Shown: positions 23,757 to 35,251 of the stretch, piece by piece
How positions within the stretch are numbered: the stretch's first letter is position 1
Layout of the letters: each line of letters begins with the position of its first letter
From: Drechslerella dactyloides
Lineage: Eukaryota; Ascomycota; Orbiliomycetes; Orbiliales; Orbiliaceae
DNA: 64,000 nt
Direction of reading: 5' to 3'
Assembly: GCA_020064725.1 (NCBI GenBank)
Contig: JAGTWJ010000002.1
Span: 1,612,001-1,676,000 of the forward strand
Notes under the pieces: model-generated
What the model was told of the DNA's origin: nothing
The model's database searches: none
What the model saw: only the letters and a program-made list of their open reading frames with translations
Program-made: the position numbers and the translations under genes

Positions 23757-26340
23757 CTATGCAGGTCTAGTTCTATTCATCAACAAGTAAAAATATTCTT
23801 CTGCCCATGTGGGCTCCTCTACTTCGCGCACGGCCACAGCCGCTCCCGATGTTTGCAGAGTGTCAAGCTCATGGACGTCCATGGACGTCTTGGCCGAATG
23901 CACGTCCACCGCCTGCGAGATCATGATGTTAGCAAACGGGTTATCCGCCAACATTTTTTCAGCTGTCAAGGACTGTTGATATGACGGCCACACGAAGCTC
24001 ACAACCCTGGGAGACAGCAAAGCGGGCTTTGGCGTGCGGAGGTACTTTTCCGAGAGCCCGGAGAACTCCGTGTGGATCTGCCGCGCAAAGAACTCGTGAT
24101 CCCGGCTGGTTGAGAATGTTCGCTGCTGCGTCGTGAAGAATTCAAATGGTGCCATCTTGATCCCGCCGCTAAGTTCTCGCTGGTGGATCGGGACGATGAC
24201 GCGGAACACAAACATCTGTGCAGTGGAATATTCCGTGTCAACATTCCCCGACCGACAAGGTAGGGATATGGGACTCGATGAAAAGATGGCATCCAGCCAA
24301 AAGTTGTCGGGATAGGCCTTGGTGAGCGCCCTGAGGCTTGACCGCAAGCTGTCTAGAAAGGTTCGTTTGGTATCAGGACTCGACTCAACCTCAACCTCGA
24401 GCGCCCGAAGGACTGTCGAAAGGGTCATCCCGTGGAATGATTGGATGATTAGCTTCAATTCGTCGGTGAGCGACGTTATCGGCAACTGTACCGATGGGAT
24501 AAGGTTCTGCTGTAGGCTCTGGACTAGCACATCGAAACCGCCGTCAATGTTGGCTCGCACAGCGAAAAACCCAACATGCAGACCAGGTTCCAAAATACTT
24601 TCGGAGCCAGATGACTCACGCATGTTCAGCAGGTGGGATGTTAACTGGTCCCGATGGAGCTGCAACGAACGCGCCACGATGTCAACAGCGATCTTAATGC
24701 TAGCAAATCGGTAGCCGTGTGATTGAAGCCTCGCTGCTTCTTCCCTATCGACCTGCCGATACATGAATAAGGTTTGTCCCTTGCCGTGTGTGACTTTTCT
24801 GAGATTCTCAATGTCGCTGGATATGACAGCCGGGCTGTTCACTCGGCTTCTCGCACTGGGACGCGTGTGTAATATCTCATCGTAGAGAGTCCCAAGATGC
24901 TCCAACGGGTGTCTTAGCTGCTCAGAGAGCTTCTTCGCAGCCACACAGAGTAGCTCGCGAAAGATGGTGTTCAGATTAAACTGCTCTTCGGCACCGAGTT
25001 TCCGAAAGTCGACTGTTCGAAGGTGCTGTTGCATTCCGGGTACGCAGTCTTTGACGCTAGGCCAGGACCGAGAAACCCTGTAGAACCACAAGAACACAGG
25101 GTGTTCTCTCGAGAACTCTTGGTCGAGCAGAGTATTCAGAGTGTCCGTGATGACTTCTGTCGGTAGGGATCCGCTCGTGGAAACCATGAGGCGGCCCTCA
25201 GGGTCGAATATCACGGCGGAGATTGTGACCTTGCGGATCTTGGTGTGCATCTGGCGGGTCTGAGCCCCGATAACAATGGCATACGCTAACAAACATGTGC
25301 AGGTGAAGAGGCACTATACAATCGGTAAGCGTTCGTACAAAAACCATGAGGTCATGAGGTCTGTTTTACTCACGAGGGTACCGACGACGATGACAGTCTG
25401 CTTCCTATCGAGCGTACTATTTGGCAGGGCAGCATTTCGCAGTCTGTAGCTAGTTCCCATTGTGGCGAGCCAATGCATACCCGAAACGGCCTGGCATAAC
25501 AGTCAGTCCACAGCTCAATCTCGAACACGGCAATATCGAGAAAGCATGACACAAAAATTGATATTCGAACTTACACCGGCGAGAACAAAACTACAGCAGA
25601 TGCGCTTCCACCACGCGTCGGCCCACCGCGACCGCAACACAAAGAAGATGAGCAATGCAACATTGCTGGCGACGATGGCGACGATGACCGAGCCCACGAC
25701 AAAGGGGACCTTGTACACAGACGTGTAGTTGGAGACGCCGAATTGGCCGAGGTAGTGCATGAGGACGACGGCTAACCCGGCAGTTGTTCCGCCGACGGAC
25801 ACCCTGACCTTGCTGACGTCTTCGCTGGTGCCGATGAACATGTATGCCGAGAGGAGAACGACAATGGGCAAGAAGAAGGACAGAGCCGTGAAGCTCGAAT
25901 TATAGATGAGCTGGTGGCTTTCGACGCCATAGTCGAGGATAATGGCACGGTTGCCGATGAAGTGCATTCCCCAGATGGAAATCTACGGTAGGTGGTTCGG
26001 CTTAGCCCTGCAACTGACACATTGTATGATCTACACACTCGCTCGCGCGTATGAATGTGCATGCTTGATGAGGCAATGAAACTTACAGATCCCATTGATA
26101 TGGCTGACCCGACTAGCAAGCTCCTGATAACCGGTTAGCCTAAGCCTCGCCCGCCAGGAGAAGCACTTTATCTTCAGGAGATACATACACATTATACCAC
26201 CCTCGCATGCCGGTCCTACGATGGAGCAGCTCGAGCGTTGTGACAGAGCCGATGTACGACACTGCGTACGATAGCGCTGCATATGTGCCCAAGATCTGCT
26301 GGTGAGCAATCTCACCGGGCAGCAACGTGGGCCGGTCCAT
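23757..26340 (-). CDS. MHYT-domain membrane signalling protein
   Basis: Five exons: 26340-26189, 26123-26087, 25982-25575, 25490-25374, 25313-23757; 756 aa. The N-terminal ~260 residues form a seven-helix MHYT sensor. Its three signature loops are MHFIGN, MHYLGQ and MHWLAT, thought to bind a metal such as copper and to sense O2, CO or NO. Helices include TYAALSYAVSYIGSVTTLEL, ALSFFLPIVVLLSAYMFI, FVVGSVIVAIVASNVALLIF and CLFTCTCLLAYAIVIG. The C-terminal ~490 residues are soluble. They start RQMHTKIRKVTISAVIFDPE, as in the conserved fungal MHYT proteins, and lack GGDEF/EAL. The 37-base second exon encodes the rest of SLLVGSAISMGS. Ligand and partners are unknown. The start is chosen at MDRPTLLPGEIAHQQILGTY; the longer upstream frame lacks family-like sequence. 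Confidence 0.88.
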
Positions 26341-29300
26341 CCCGAATATACTCGTGTACCACGTGGCAGAACGGATGGCGCAGGCTCCGAGAAATGGGTT
26401 CAGATCGCAGGATCTTGCGAACCCAGGCACTGTGCAGAGTTTTGCCGCTGAAAGGAACGGCACAAAATTTCCACGCGAGAGCAGAATATTCCAAAGGAAG
26501 GACTGAAACAACAACCGAGTGCACCATATATGACAGGATGCGAATGAGCGACGGAGAAAACAGCGAAGAGAAAAGATGTTAGCTGCATGGAGATGGCAAG
26601 GGCAGAGGCTAGTTATATTCCGATGTCCTAGGAGCCACGAAGGCCCCTTCCCTTCTCGCCAATACGATATCAGGCACTCTACGGCATGCACAAGGGATCG
26701 CAGGAAGAACAGCGAGGTCCCGTTGGTGGAGCTGAACTACGGCTCCGCACCTTCTTGTGCCGAGGGGCCATTCCCCTTGGCTTGAAGCGTGGAAGATAAC
26801 ATTGGCTTAGCCGCCATTACCCCAAGTGTGTGTGCTCGTCCATGCAGTTTTCCGATCAAAATTTTACAACTGTGGAATGACCAACCCAGCTGAGACTTCG
26901 AGATCGTGGCTAGTCACCGCCACCATATCTCCAGTGAAAAGAAAAGAAGAAAAAAGCACGCATCCGGTCACGAACGAACGAGGGGCCCACGTGAGAACGA
27001 ACGGAGATCGAGCTTGAAATTAACGAAACATTGTAGCCATGTGGCGGACAGGCAGTGGAATCGAGACCCCAGGACCGGCCACACAAGCAAGCAGCCTGCT
27101 TGGAATGCTCGCCGTCGCACAAGCCACGTTACCAACTGTAAGCTTGCAAGTTTCTCAAACATGCGTTTGGACATGTGCGTTCCCGAGTTCAATTTGACAG
27201 AGGCCAAGTTCAAGTGCATTGAAAGTCACAACCGTACCAGCACATCTACTTCTGCAGGAGACTGCTATCGGCCGGGAGGTATGTGGTTTGGGTCGGTACA
27301 AGTTGCGGACAATGCACATGGATTAGAAGCAGAGCGTACATATGTGAGCACCTCCCACGCAAGGGAGCAGGGACGCAATGCAAATCGAAAGCGAAATTAG
27401 GCTTGTGCTACGCAGGAGGGCTCCAAGAAATTTTTTTCGTTGGGGTTCAGCCCATTCCACGCGGCTGGCCAACGTTCGCTTGGCGAAGGGTATATATTTC
27501 TGGTCAATCCGATAGTCTGGTCGTGCGCTTGGACGAAAAATGTCCCAATTCGTGTGGCAAAAAGGGCGGGAGTGAGATGTGAATTCGAGCAAAAGGGAGA
27601 CTGGGTGCCCACTGGCGGTGGCGCGGTTCAATTACAAAAATCGCGAGCTTCGCGTGCGCTGTATCACAGATTCATGCTCGCATCGTTTGGGAAAGGACGT
27701 TTTTCGGGTTCCTTGCTGTGTGGGTTTGGCTATATTGCTCCTATTATTACAGGGAATCGGGCTCGAGTTCGATTCGATCCGATCTCGCTTAGCGGGTGAT
27801 TTTGGCCCACTGTTCCGGGGCCCATTAAGACTTCTAGACCATTAGCTATCGGGTCTGCTTTCACGAAGATATTGATTACTTCGATGAGCTCAGGAAAAAT
27901 GCCTGAACAAGGAGGATACGATGTAATTGCCTCGGCCACCAGCTGTCCAAGGAGCCTGTTCCCCGAGATTCTTCCATGCTGGGCAGCGGCCCAAGAGCAA
28001 GCTCTCTGGTGACATCTTCGTGTCTGTAGATTCCCTACAAAGTGGGTTACACAGGCGCAAAACGTTGCAACGCATACGCGAGGCCGTGGGCCTAATACAA
28101 AACATACTCCCTGGAGGGCCCTCGGGTCGGAAGCTGTAGAGGAAAACAGCGGCCAGTGGCCAGAGGCGTTGAAGCAACCTATCAAATTGATCACTCTGAC
28201 ACTGGCCGGAGCCGGACCAAGAGGTACTACGTGGGGGGAACGACTTGGTCTGGACCCGTTATATTGTAAAATGGACAGCCGCAGCTACGCGCAGCCAGCC
28301 AGCCCCCCATTTCGTGTTCGGAAACGGAGCTGGCGCTAGAGTTTTCGTGTCCGAAATAAGACCAATGTTAAATCTCCACACGCAGAGGTTTTAATCTCCA
28401 AGATAAACCTTCACGTTTTCGTAAAGATAGTCCAGCCTATAATATCATTGGACATTGCTTACCTAGATGTCTTTCGTCCAGCTCCACCTAGGCACCAACG
28501 GCCGAACATACATGGGGGGTAGACTAATCGGAGCTAGTAAGCATTTAGTAGAGCGCCCCAGCGGCCGGCCAGCCGTCGATCGATCGATCGAATCGAATCG
28601 AATCAAGTTCAGCCCAGGAGTTGTTCTGCTCCTTGGATTTTGAATGAAGTTCTCTTGTAAAATAGTGAGCTAGTGGAGCATCAAATGATCTGACCACAGG
28701 TCTACCAATATCGGATACTTCATCATCCTGAACAAAACACGAGATGATGCTTTTGAGTAGGCCCCAGGAGGATACTCGGGGCTTGGAGAGACTAACGTAT
28801 AAACATGATGCCCAGTGCTTGGAATGGAGTACTAATGTCACGCACAGACTTCCAAAGCATATATGTACTAGTCAGTCCTTATAGGTCTGTGATGTCAGTG
28901 CTAAGCGTAGTATGTACCTCGAATCGAATCCACACGTGCACGCTACACGCGGCAGATGAGCACGGGTATGTCGCTTTCGGGAATAGTTGAGAGCCCCTCT
29001 TGATGAAGCCAACAAACTTGCCGGATACCCCAAAGAAGGCTAGGGCAGCTGGACGGAAACTTTTCTGCTATCAATGTCCGTGCTGAAGACCCTGACATGT
29101 CGAGACCCCAAATACACAATGAATTGTTACGCGCCAGATAGATCAATTACGCAATCGCTGGCAAGCCGCTCCACGGAGAAAAACAGCATCGTAATCGGGT
29201 GTGCAGAAGTGGAATAGTCAGTTAGGCGTGGCTTCTGAAATAATGCCAGTTCTGGGGCTACCCCGCGCACGCCGCGAAAGGCTAGATGAGTTCATCTTTT

Positions 29301-29444
29301 CATATGCTGCACACATAGCCTCGGGTTGTCTAAGTCTCGCCGCCTCCCGCTAGGGATACTAGTAGACCCAGGGACGGAGCTGAACGCGTATGCTGTATTA
29401 ATCTGAAACTAATTCTACATGGCCCCTCTCTATAACCCGTTCTC
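26341..29444. other. 3.1 kb without a confident gene
   Basis: This lies between the start of the MHYT gene and the end of the thioesterase gene. Coding-like fragments occur on the minus strand around 28545-28841 and 27730-28194, but no complete exon chain could be built. A GATC/GAATC repeat sits at 28576-28606. Confidence 0.4.
28576..28606. repeat. GATC then GAATC simple repeat
   Basis: Four ATCG units are followed directly by three GAATC units. The length is about 31 bases. Confidence 0.8.
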
Positions 29445-31824
29445 TCATTCGACGATGCCCCCATCCAAGGTATCAGGAACCTCGTCTGTCGTATCCAGCC
29501 AAGTGCGTTCAGCTTCTGCTTTCCTCCTCGCATCGACGAATGATAAGAATTCTGTGTATGTCCTGGGCAAAACCTGGAACTGTTCCTCTGTGTCAAAGGT
29601 GTAGGTAAACGTTCCTGTGTTTCGGTGCGAGCTGTGATGAACATCTCGAACAGTCGAATTTACACGAACTTGGACCCTACTGCCCCCTGCGGGGGCAGGC
29701 TCGGTATACACAACCGTAGCAGTTAAATATAGAATCCCGCCCACCGGTACCGATTCTCGGAATACGGAGGGTGCCATGGAGATAAACCGCGGCCGCGAGT
29801 GGGACGCAGCGGCTGCACAGCAGAATGCAAGCTCAAAAGAGTTTCGGAGCAAGAGACCACCAAATATCTTAACAATGCATGCGTTAGCCAGACCCTGACC
29901 ATTAACCAGACTGGCGAAATACGCTTCTTACCATATAAGACTGTTGTTGATGAGTGCCCGCGTCAGCTCTTTGATTCTAAATAACGGCAAATGCTCGGTT
30001 ACAGCTGTCCAAGATTGGCTTACATGGCGGTTGCGATACTATGTATATCAGCGCATTCAGGTTAGTCAATCAATGAGGCAACAACGCTCGGACCGATACT
30101 CTGGTATCGGTGTTTGATCCGACATGATGATTTGATTTACCTGCGGCTGCATAACCTGCGTGGTCTGTATCTGGGTATCGGCCACTGCAAATGTGAGGGA
30201 AAAGGGTTACTTCGCAGCTCGGACTCGCAGCCTGAACAGGCTATTGCTGCGGCATGGTCGAAAGGTCCACTCACTATAGACAACTGCTGACGGCTTCTCA
30301 ATGCCGGATTCGGGATCTGTGGTGACCGGTAGTTAGTGACGAAAGGACGAAGCGTAATGTACGATATCACAAGTTTGTGCATATTTGGCTTGGGCTAAGA
30401 TTATCTTGGGAGTTCTGGAAATTACTGTACAGAAAGCGCTTGGAATACTTTCCTTTGTAGGCTCGCTGTTCTCGCCACATGCTGTGGATTAAGTTGCTTT
30501 CTTCTTCGTTCGGTGCCTGCTTGTCAAGGGATTTTGATGCAAGGTGCTTTTTGAACCTGTTGCGCTCTGATATTTTTTTGATCCTTTGCTTAGCCACCAA
30601 CTATACAATGATGTATCCGTCACAATTCTAGTCCCGCGAAGAGACAGGGGACCTCTTTACCTTCTCCTCTTGCGAATACTCGCTTTTCCTCGGCTGTTTC
30701 AACGATCAATGGGTTGATGGCCGTAGCCCTATTCATCTCGTTAGATCCTGCACGATCGATATGCAAGCAGTGCCGAAACGAGGATGACCTAGAAGAGGCT
30801 TTCGAGCACAAACTTTTTTGTAGTAGGATCAAGGGCAACCATGGTGAACTGGCACGTTAGAATCGTTTTATTGTCCTCATTGGCTACAACCTCGAGAGAT
30901 ATCTCCATGGAGCTTCTGCCTGAAGTCCAGGTTACCATCCCTCGCAGTTCCATGTCACAGAACGACGTTGGCGGGTGGAGGACAGATATTCTATCGACAG
31001 CAGCCGTGACGATCGTATATCCGGGTCCTTCAAGCACGGAGACCTATGTTAGCTCGAGGAAGCAAAGAAGCCTGCAAGCTCTACCAGTTTCGGCTCGAGT
31101 GAGCGGTTCGCCCTCGTCACTGACCAGCATGCCTGTAGGCAATGACGCCTAAAGTTACGATAAACCGAATTAGCGGACAGCTATAGAATCAACGTGTACG
31201 GACTACTTGAGCTCACCAGCTAGGGCGTCAAGATCCATGAATATCGCCCCAAGTCTGGAGAACAAGGTATCGGATTACTGGCCATTCAAGAAGTACGGAT
31301 TCCTATCGGGTAAGCGAGTACCTGAGTTGTCCAGTGGCATTGACATAGGACTGATAGGTGCAAGTGGACGTTCAAATGCCCAATTTTTCCTTAGACTTGT
31401 TAACAGCAAGCTTGGATAGGATCAAATTTGACCTACGTCGACAAGCCATTCATCTTTCCCAAATTCCAAGGTCTAATATGGAGCAATTGATCAGTATAAA
31501 AGAACTCGGCGATGGAGATTGCGAGTTGGTCCAAAGACAGCTGTGACTAACGTAGCTGGAGTAGCTGTCTGTCATTCGCTTAGGCGTTAACTGTGATTGC
31601 TTGGGTGGTGACTCGATAGGCGGGTCAGGTTGCTTGTCCTTCAATTCCAGAGCCTTGAGCCATGTTACTGTGAATTTGGGAGACAGCAGCGTCGGCTTCG
31701 CGGGCGCTGACACGTATCTTCTGGGCAGAAACAGCAGAGAACTGGCGCGACCAGGGCGCTCCAGATTATGAAACAGGCTAGGGCGGCGAAGCCGAAATGC
31801 GGTAGAGCGAAGAATCTTCTGCAT
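29445..31824 (-). CDS. Mitochondrial acyl-CoA thioesterase, ACOT9-like, 13 exons
   Basis: Exons: 31824-31552, 31472-31437, 31350-31322, 31254-31217, 31148-31125, 31027-30814, 30728-30661, 30566-30426, 30316-30275, 30184-30141, 30038-30024, 29940-29932, 29867-29445; 451 aa. The double-hotdog enzyme hydrolyses acyl-CoA to free acid and CoA in mitochondria. The start MQKILRSTAFRLRRPSLFHN is a presequence. Family sequence is recovered only after splicing: KRMTDSYSSY-TLEFGKDEWLVD-SYVNATGQLR-LGAIFMDLDALAG-VIAYRHAG-PGYTIVTAAVDR, then WTSGRSSMEI (hotdog 1), INPLIVETAEEKRVF, KPSAVVYMADT, then YRNRH-SYM-IFGGLLLRNSFELAFCC and GGILYLTATVVYT (hotdog 2). Exons 11 and 12 are 15 and 9 bases. All twelve introns (64-109 bases) keep phase with no stop, so a pseudogene is unlikely. 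The exon 7/8 junction is the least certain. Confidence 0.87.
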
Positions 31825-32933
31825 GTCTTGTGACGGGAGCTGTGCGTGGTACACACGAAAGCGAATAGCGTGAAGTGTGCGTTTGGTTGCAAGTTGCAGT
31901 TCGAGCTGCTGCAGGCTGCTTAGGTAATCTCAAGCGACGAGCTTCACTACCACCACTCGCATCCACACCAAGTCGGGCATCTCACAACCGCTGGAACGCT
32001 GGAAACCGATCTTATCTTATCTCGGTATGCAAGGTAACGTAAAGGCACCGTGGAACTAAGCGCTGCGAATGCACTCCGGCTGACAAATTGAGCAGTAGCT
32101 AACGTCACATCGACGAAAGCAGTCCCGCAAGTCTGGAGGTCCGGAAGATCTCGAGAGAGGCCAGGCTCGATAAGGGAAACAATTGCCCTTGCGGAACCGA
32201 GGAAAACTCGACGGCGTCGTCACCCGACGGCAAAGCAAAGCAGCCGCAGGCAACATTGCCGGCAGGGCCGATGACAAACTGCAGCCGCGATGGATTAGAA
32301 ATCGGAGCACTTGGTCAGCCCTGGCAGGAGAGTTCCTCAGATCCAACCAACCCAACCGACCAGCGCCAAAAGCAGCTGCAACTTTCGTCTCTAGCTCGGC
32401 CATCCTGGTGGGGGGCAATCGGGCAGGAATCTTATTTCTTGCGCTCGCGAGTGACTAATAGAAACCCCATCGCTCAGGCACTGGCCGAAGAGAAGGGAAA
32501 CTCCGACGGCCCAGCTGGCGCTAGCGAGCAACTGCGCCTATTATTGGCCGCCTGGCACCTCTCAACCCTCGCTGCTTCTGACCTTCTGCTCTCTCTCCCA
32601 GTCTTCATCAACCAGTCGATATAGCTACACTTCTTCAGTTGGGCGACAGCGGCGGATACACCCATCGAGAGCCAGGGACAGCAGGCAGCAAAGGTAGTAG
32701 TAGTCCACGCACCTCCATCGAGTGATCCCAAGCAGACCGACAATGTCCGGCTCACCTCCGATTCACTTGCAGAGGACCGACCGACACCTAGCTTGAACCA
32801 GCTCCAGTCATCGCAGCCGTTCGAGTCCAATCCGAACTCCCAACGCACGCCTCTGCCCCATCGGTCGCTCGACCGCTCAAGCCAGAAACGTTCAAGCATC
32901 GACATCGACAGCTCCGATAAGCCTGCTGCAGCC
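31825..32933. promoter_or_regulatory. Divergent promoter region, ACOT9-like/MetR-like
   Basis: 1.1 kb between divergent genes. No gene is seen. A frame continuous with the bZIP gene is open from 32793 but has no ATG before 32934. The 5' leader of the bZIP gene presumably lies in the last few hundred bases, which are rich in short CT and CAG runs. Confidence 0.45.
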
Positions 32934-34540
32934 ATGGCCTATCGACGGAACAACGTCTCGCAGTTCCAGGCGAACCTCAATCTGATCAATCCGGTGTACG
33001 GCGCCGCCGAGCCAGCAGAAGATGCTTTTGACCAGAGCAACCTGGACTTGTTTGCAAATTCAGACTTCTTCGACTGGGAGATGGACCAGTCGATACACAC
33101 GGCGATTGGCCCGGAGACGGACAGAGACATAGAGAAGAAGCTGGAGTCCTCTTCTTCGGCAGATGTCTTTGGAGGAGACACTAGTCTTGAGGGTAAGTCG
33201 AAGTTCCAGCATCAATATCGAGAAAGAGAGAGATGAGAGATTGCTGCACGGCAGATGGTCGTCGGGATGGACATGCTCGGGGCCACCACCTGCATGCACC
33301 TGTCCTTTCGTTCGACCCACCGCATCATCACGCTTGGGCTTGCGGCTGGTCGCACTTTCCACCAAGCACCAGGCTGCCGGGCCGTCAGTAGAGGACGCAG
33401 GGACTGCGACCGATGTCTATCGACCGGGCTATCGTGATGCAAGCAATTTCGGACATCGCCAGTCCGGCACCAGCATCATCCTCACCCTCACCAACATCCT
33501 CCTCCTCCTCCTCCTCCTCCTCCTCCTCCTCCTCCTCCTCCTCCTCCTCCTTCTCCCTCTCCTTCTCTCGCCCTTCACTCACACACACACACCGTCCATA
33601 CATCCACCCGCCCTCCTGCTGCCCCCCACCGCCGTGCCATGGCCTGCCCTTTTTCGCCCTCGTTTTTCGGCGGGTGGGCAAGTGCGCCTGCCTCCAGCGA
33701 GCACGCCATATGGGCTAGGCTCGGAGAGGCAGCCGGCCCCGCGCAAACGGACAAACACCCACCGCTATCCCCAACACAACAACACATCTTGCCGGCATCG
33801 CCGGTTCCTCTCTCCGCTTCCCCCCACCCCAACAGCCTCCTCCTCCGGCTCCCCCTAATATCGTGCCATGCACGCCTTTCGCTCGTTCCTGTTGGCTAAC
33901 CAGTCGTCCTCTTGCTTGGTACACCGCAGACTACATGACTTCCATCGATTTCTCCCAGCTTTCGTCCCTCATCATGCCCGACTTCCCACACTCTCAGCCT
34001 CCGCAAACATCCCATATTCCCTCCGTAGCCTCGTCCTCTCAGCCTCCGCAGATCCAGCGGCCCCGTAACCTCGCCATACTCCCCCAACCCTCGCATGCCT
34101 CTCCCATCCTAGGGCACAGCATCTCCCCCAGCTATGCGTCGCCCATATCGCCCGCGAACCTGCTTTCGAACCAAAACCCTCTCAAGCGGAAATCCGTCGC
34201 ATTAGATTCCGGATCATCGCCACGGTCGCTGGAAGAAGCCTCGAGGCTAGCCGCCGACGAGGACAAGCGGCGGCGAAATACCGCTGCTTCCGCCCGATTC
34301 CGCGTCAAGAAGAAGCAACGAGAGCAGGCTCTCGAACAGCATTCCAAGGATCTCGAGACAAAGGTTCAGGAGCTCACCGGCAAAGTTACAACGCTTGAGA
34401 ACGAGAACAAATGGCTCAAAGACCTGTTGATGGAGAAGCACGGCTCTAATGAGGACTTTATCAGACTCATCAAATCCGCACCATTTCCCCTCTCGTCGCT
34501 AGCCAAGGCGGAAGCTTCGGACGACGACGAGGAGGAATAA
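32934..34540 (+). CDS. MetR/Cys-3-type bZIP transcription factor
   Basis: Exons 32934-33192 and 33930-34540; 289 aa. MetR (Aspergillus) and Cys-3 (Neurospora) activate sulfur assimilation genes. The opening NVSQFQANLNLINPVYG and the acidic LFANSDFFDWEMD resemble family N-termini. The basic region is at residues 198-218 (DKRRRNTAASARFRVKKKQR, with the N-x-A-A-S-A-R-F contact motif). A leucine zipper follows to about 255 (LETKVQELTGKVTTLENENK). The C-terminus ends in DDDEEE. The intron (33193-33929, GTAAGT..CAG) is 737 bases, about ten times the local norm, and contains a CTC repeat. It joins in phase at LE-DYMTSIDFSQ. A start within exon 2 (M89) would also give a bZIP protein. Sulfur regulation is inferred from the family. 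Confidence 0.85.
33497..33551. repeat. CTC trinucleotide microsatellite inside bZIP intron
   Basis: About 18 TCC/CTC units lie within the 737-base intron, followed by pyrimidine-rich sequence and a short ACACAC run near 33580. Confidence 0.9.
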
Positions 34541-35251
34541 TTGATGCACCTAGCCATCCTCTCTCGCCCTTCGGACCATTCTAAGATACGAATCCTCGCT
34601 AGGCTGGAGTCTTGCTCCAAAAGTTGTTGTATTTTTCCCATATTTGCATACTGTTTTCCATCCTTCTTGCTCCAGGCGAAGGGAAACTTCTTCGCCTTCG
34701 ATGGACTCGTAGATGCGCCGGTCTCTGCATCTCCGCGCCTTGTAGTTGGCTTCAACCCCTCTGACAGCAAGAATTTATGTTCACTATTGTTGTATTGTCC
34801 TTGCAGGCGTTGTAGGCGACGGTGCATCTTTTCTATATTCCCTTTTCTGTGCTTGTGGGTGTGATATCTTGCATCGATTCTGTATAATTCTCCCTGAACC
34901 GACTACTTGTGTATAAATCTTGTCTGATATCCAGGTTCTTTTCTCGTCTTATGACCACGAATTTCTTTTTCTTTCTATCTTTTGAAGGGAATCGGGGCGC
35001 TACGTAATACCTCTTTGCAAGATATCCTATCGTATCAATAGTCTCGACCGTTGCCAGGCTTTGTTAATGTCGAGACTGATCAATCAACCAGTTTCCAGTC
35101 GAGGAGTTGCTGGGCTTTGTCTATATTCGTTCTATTCGCGTACTCCAGGGCGAGCGTCTGCTCGAGACTTACTCCCGTCACCCTTCCGACTTCAACATAT
35201 CGTACATACACTATAACAAAAAATCTTTTCCCAGCCTCCATAAACTTACTC
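34541..35251. other. Convergent 3' flank
   Basis: This lies between the bZIP gene (+) and ACO2 (-). It is T-rich (34800-35000) and has no gene. It probably holds both 3' untranslated regions. Confidence 0.5.

Noticed and set aside
27730..28194. Minus-strand frame with a WPLF…SDP-like motif reminiscent of fungal transcription-factor C-termini
   Set aside because: Only a few residues match, no Zn2Cys6 domain is nearby, and the frame breaks up on extension.
31201..31350. Possible pseudogenisation of the thioesterase (in-frame TAA in one reading)
   Set aside because: The stop lies inside a 67-base intron (31255-31321). With SYVNATGQLR-LGAIF spliced, the frame is intact.
33385..33681. Frames encoding poly-Glu, poly-Ser or poly-Leu
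   Set aside because: These come from the CTC repeat inside the bZIP gene intron.
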